This document shows, in pieces, positions 34,822-36,008 of a DNA stretch of 36,008 bases. This stretch comes from Arcobacter sp. (lineage in GTDB: Bacteria > Campylobacterota > Campylobacteria > Campylobacterales > Sulfurimonadaceae). Both the position numbers and the translations under genes were made by a program. The notes below the pieces were generated by a model. That model did not search any database. It was not told the DNA's origin and was given only the letters and a program-made list of their open reading frames with translations. The stretch is taken from contig NVXJ01000004.1 in NCBI GenBank assembly GCA_002733885.1, forward strand, positions 130,403 to 166,410, given 5' to 3'. Each line of letters begins with the position of its first letter. The first letter of the stretch is position 1.

Positions 34822-34986
34822 TTAATCAGATTTTACAATTCCTAAGAAAATATCTAATGCATCTTTACCCATCTGTTCTTTTTTATTTGAGTAACGTTGG
34901 GTTGTCTTTATATCTGCATGTCCCATAAGCTGAGAAATGCTCTCTATAGGTACATTATTGTTCACGAGTGTAAAACCTATTAGTAT
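34822..34986 (-). pseudogene. Detached 3' end of a tyrosine-recombinase gene
   Basis: The reverse frame encodes IGFTLVNNNVPIESISQLMG, then HADIKTTQRYSNKKEQ with the catalytic tyrosine region, and ends GIVKSD. This is only the last ~52 residues of an integrase. Over 48 residues it differs from the second copy (35837-36008) at two positions, both I/L. Homology stops at 34979, just upstream of an exact 31-bp repeat (34949-34979 = 35970-36000). The remaining integrase domains are absent here. Confidence 0.88.
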
Positions 34987-35112
34987 TTGATAGGATGTTT
35001 CTTGCAAATCTTACAAGGCCTTGCTCTTGCTGAAGAGAGGTTTTTTTTTAATTTTAAGCCTATATCAAGGGCTGAGGATAACCCAGTGTATAAACAGCTT
35101 GCAGAAGATTAG
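34984..35112 (+). pseudogene. Short C-terminal gene remnant
   Basis: A forward frame without a start codon reads LQILQGLALAEERFFFNF and ends PISRAEDNPVYKQLAED before a TAG at 35110. The composition looks like the end of a real small protein, perhaps an antitoxin, but I cannot name it. It begins where the homology of the integrase fragment ends, so it is probably a truncated gene at a recombination joint. Confidence 0.35.
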
Positions 35113-35118
35113 ATGACT

Positions 35119-35409
35119 TTAAGCAATCGCTGATACTTTAGCGGTTAACTTAAGTCCCAGAGAGTCCATTACTTTAATCACTGTATCGAATTTAGGTACT
35201 GATCCAGGACTAAACGCTTTATAAAGGCTTTCTCTACCAAGACCTGTAGTTTTTGCAATCTGCGTCATCCCTTTCGCTTTAGCAACGTGTCCTATTGCTC
35301 TAAAAAGTTCATCTTGATCACCTTCTTCTAGTACTTGAGCAATATACTCTGCTATAGCTTCAGGGCTATCTAAATATTCTGACATATCGAAAGGTGTTAA
35401 ATTTTTCAT
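35119..35409 (-). CDS. HigA-type antitoxin
   Basis: The 96-residue protein has a C-terminal helix-turn-helix (GMTQIAKTTGLGRESLYKAF followed by PKFDTVIKVMDSLGLKL). The N-terminal ...FDMSEYLDSPEAIAEYIAQ segment is typical of the antidote proteins paired with Gp49-like killers. It should neutralise the toxin and repress the pair. It starts inside the toxin gene (4-bp overlap), in the toxin-first order usual for this group. Confidence 0.9.
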   Translation of the reverse strand: MKNLTPFDMSEYLDSPEAIAEYIAQVLEEGDQDELFRAIGHVAKAKGMTQIAKTTGLGRESLYKAFSPGSVPKFDTVIKVMDSLGLKLTAKVSAIA

Positions 35410-35702
35410 GATTTGTACTCCTTTGCCAATTGTTTGGCGGTTTTAATATCACTTTGCTGTTTAGACTTATCTCCACCATTTAGTAATATTATTATTTCTT
35501 TGTTCTTGATCATGTAGTAAACTCTATATCCAGGACCAATAGTAAGTCTGAGTTCAGATAGACCCTCTCCAATAGGCCTTGAATCTCCAAAATTTCCATT
35601 TTGCATCTTATCAATACTCCGAGCAACCGCGATCTTACCTTTAGTATCTTTGAGTTTTATAAGCCATTTTTCAAAGTTCTCTGTCTTTTTAATATCATAC
35701 AT
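35406..35702 (-). CDS. RelE/ParE-superfamily toxin, HigB/Gp49-like
   Basis: The 98-residue protein has the small-killer fold signature: FEKWLIKLKDTKGKIAVARS, GDSRPIGEGLSELRLTIGPG, YRVYYMIKNKEIIILLNGGD and a C-terminal lysine-rich helix (IKTAKQLAKEYKS). Members of this group usually cleave mRNA in ribosomes. The ATG at 35702 has no ribosome-binding site, and a strong promoter places the transcript start at or next to it. The antitoxin gene follows with a 4-bp overlap. Confidence 0.9.
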   Translation of the reverse strand: MYDIKKTENFEKWLIKLKDTKGKIAVARSIDKMQNGNFGDSRPIGEGLSELRLTIGPGYRVYYMIKNKEIIILLNGGDKSKQQSDIKTAKQLAKEYKS

Positions 35703-35709
35703 ATTAACT

Positions 35710-35738
35710 ATTGTATCCTATAGGATACATAATGTCAA
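35710..35738 (-). promoter_or_regulatory. Toxin-antitoxin promoter
   Basis: On the reverse strand TTGACA (35733-35738) and TACAAT (35710-35715) are separated by exactly 17 bases, a near-consensus housekeeping promoter. The toxin ATG begins 7 bases after TACAAT, so transcription would start at about the initiation codon. Confidence 0.8.
35712..35729. promoter_or_regulatory. Palindromic operator of the toxin-antitoxin pair
   Basis: TGTATCCTATAGGATACA is a perfect 18-bp palindrome inside the spacer and -10 region of the toxin-antitoxin promoter. Binding of the antitoxin (or toxin-antitoxin complex) here would block RNA polymerase, the usual autoregulation of such pairs. Confidence 0.82.
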
Positions 35739-35836
35739 GTAAAGTATTCATGTCGGCCCTTTATATTTAACTGTTATATTGTAACGTAAACGAGGATACT
35801 AGTTGTTGTTTTTGTAGACCAGCAATCGTGTATATA

Positions 35837-36008
35837 TTAACTATTACTAGAAGAAGTGATTCCTAAAAATATATCGAGGGCATCCTTACCCATTTGCTCT
35901 TTTTTATTAGAATAACGTTGAGTTGTTTTTATATCTGCATGCCCCATAAGCTGAGAGATACTCTCTAATGGTACATTATTGTTCACGAGTGTAAAACCTA
36001 GCAAGTGT
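35837..36008 (-). CDS. Tyrosine recombinase (integrase), 5' part outside the window
   Basis: The reverse frame ends at a TAA at 35837-35839 and enters from the right edge. The visible ~56 codons encode HLLGFTLVNNNVPLESISQL, MGHADIKTTQRYSN and a GITSSSNS tail, the C-terminal catalytic region of a tyrosine recombinase. H in GHADI and Y in RYSN are the conserved active-site residues. It is probably the element's integrase. Its 3' end past 35970 is a replacement copy compared with the fragment at 34822. Confidence 0.9.
   Translation of the reverse strand, partial: HLLGFTLVNNNVPLESISQLMGHADIKTTQRYSNKKEQMGKDALDIFLGITSSSNS

Larger units (their letters stand above)
16807..36008. mobile_element. Integrated mobilizable element, right end outside the window
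   Basis: The segment begins at the 3' end of a tRNA. It carries relaxase, MobC-like, coupling-protein, ParA and initiator-like genes in one forward run, then cargo genes, and ends at the window edge in a tyrosine-recombinase gene on the reverse strand. No housekeeping gene occurs in these 19 kb. No VirB4, VirB8, VirB9, VirB10 or pilin homologue was recognised, so self-transfer is unproven. At least 19.2 kb belong to it. Confidence 0.8.

Noticed and set aside
34700-36008. Search for a second copy of the tRNA 3' end as right attachment site
   Set aside because: No stretch resembling the T-loop to CCA sequence was found, so the right end is probably outside the window.

Overview
The window is a low-GC chromosomal segment from a bacterium of the Campylobacterota (Epsilonproteobacteria). 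The order flaG-fliD-fliS, the long TrmB, the trmB-ftsE-ftsX-envC-like cluster and the rluD-rodA neighbourhood suggest a free-living Sulfurimonas-like or Arcobacter-like lineage. The genus is an inference from gene order and protein style; no search was possible.

Positions 1-16806 are ordinary core genome. In order, they hold the start of rplI, a ferredoxin-thioredoxin-reductase/rhodanese fusion, argG, and a flagellar filament-cap operon (flaG-fliD-fliS plus a small FliT-like gene) behind a probable sigma-28 promoter. Next come a forward run of membrane transporters (MFS, small membrane protein, APC permease, conserved small protein, MATE). A reverse cluster follows for division and cell-wall work and RNA modification (envC-like, ftsX, ftsE, trmB, fibronectin-III lipoprotein, rluD). 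The core part ends with rodA and a CAU-anticodon tRNA.

From the tRNA 3' end to beyond the right edge lies an integrated mobile element. Its backbone (16.9-30.0 kb) has a reverse-strand regulator, two small helix-turn-helix proteins, a winged-helix replication-initiator-like protein behind a structured leader, two large membrane proteins, a ParA-type ATPase with a small HTH partner, a candidate oriT, a MobC-like protein, a relaxase and a VirD4/TraD-type coupling protein. No VirB4 ATPase, pilin or core-complex gene is seen, so the element is either mobilizable or uses a transfer apparatus that I cannot recognise. Two copies of a ~100-bp AT-rich regulatory block stand before the two main gene runs, which suggests shared control.

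The right part (30.3-36.0 kb) is cargo. It has a three-gene reverse operon (DUF2971-like protein, N-terminally short Endonuclease I-type nuclease, four-helix membrane protein), a divergent stand-alone RelA/SpoT synthetase-domain protein, and a HigBA-type toxin-antitoxin pair. The toxin-antitoxin pair lies between two copies of the 3' end of a tyrosine-recombinase gene. The copies share an exact 31-bp block and then differ almost only at synonymous sites, as in phage insertions that replace the 3' end of their target gene. The element's right attachment site is not in the window.

The most interesting candidates are the DUF2971/nuclease/membrane operon, the integrase-end duplication around the toxin-antitoxin pair, the leader RNA whose alternative stems hide or free the ribosome-binding site of the initiator-like gene, the candidate oriT with its GTTAAC repeats, and the duplicated regulatory block.
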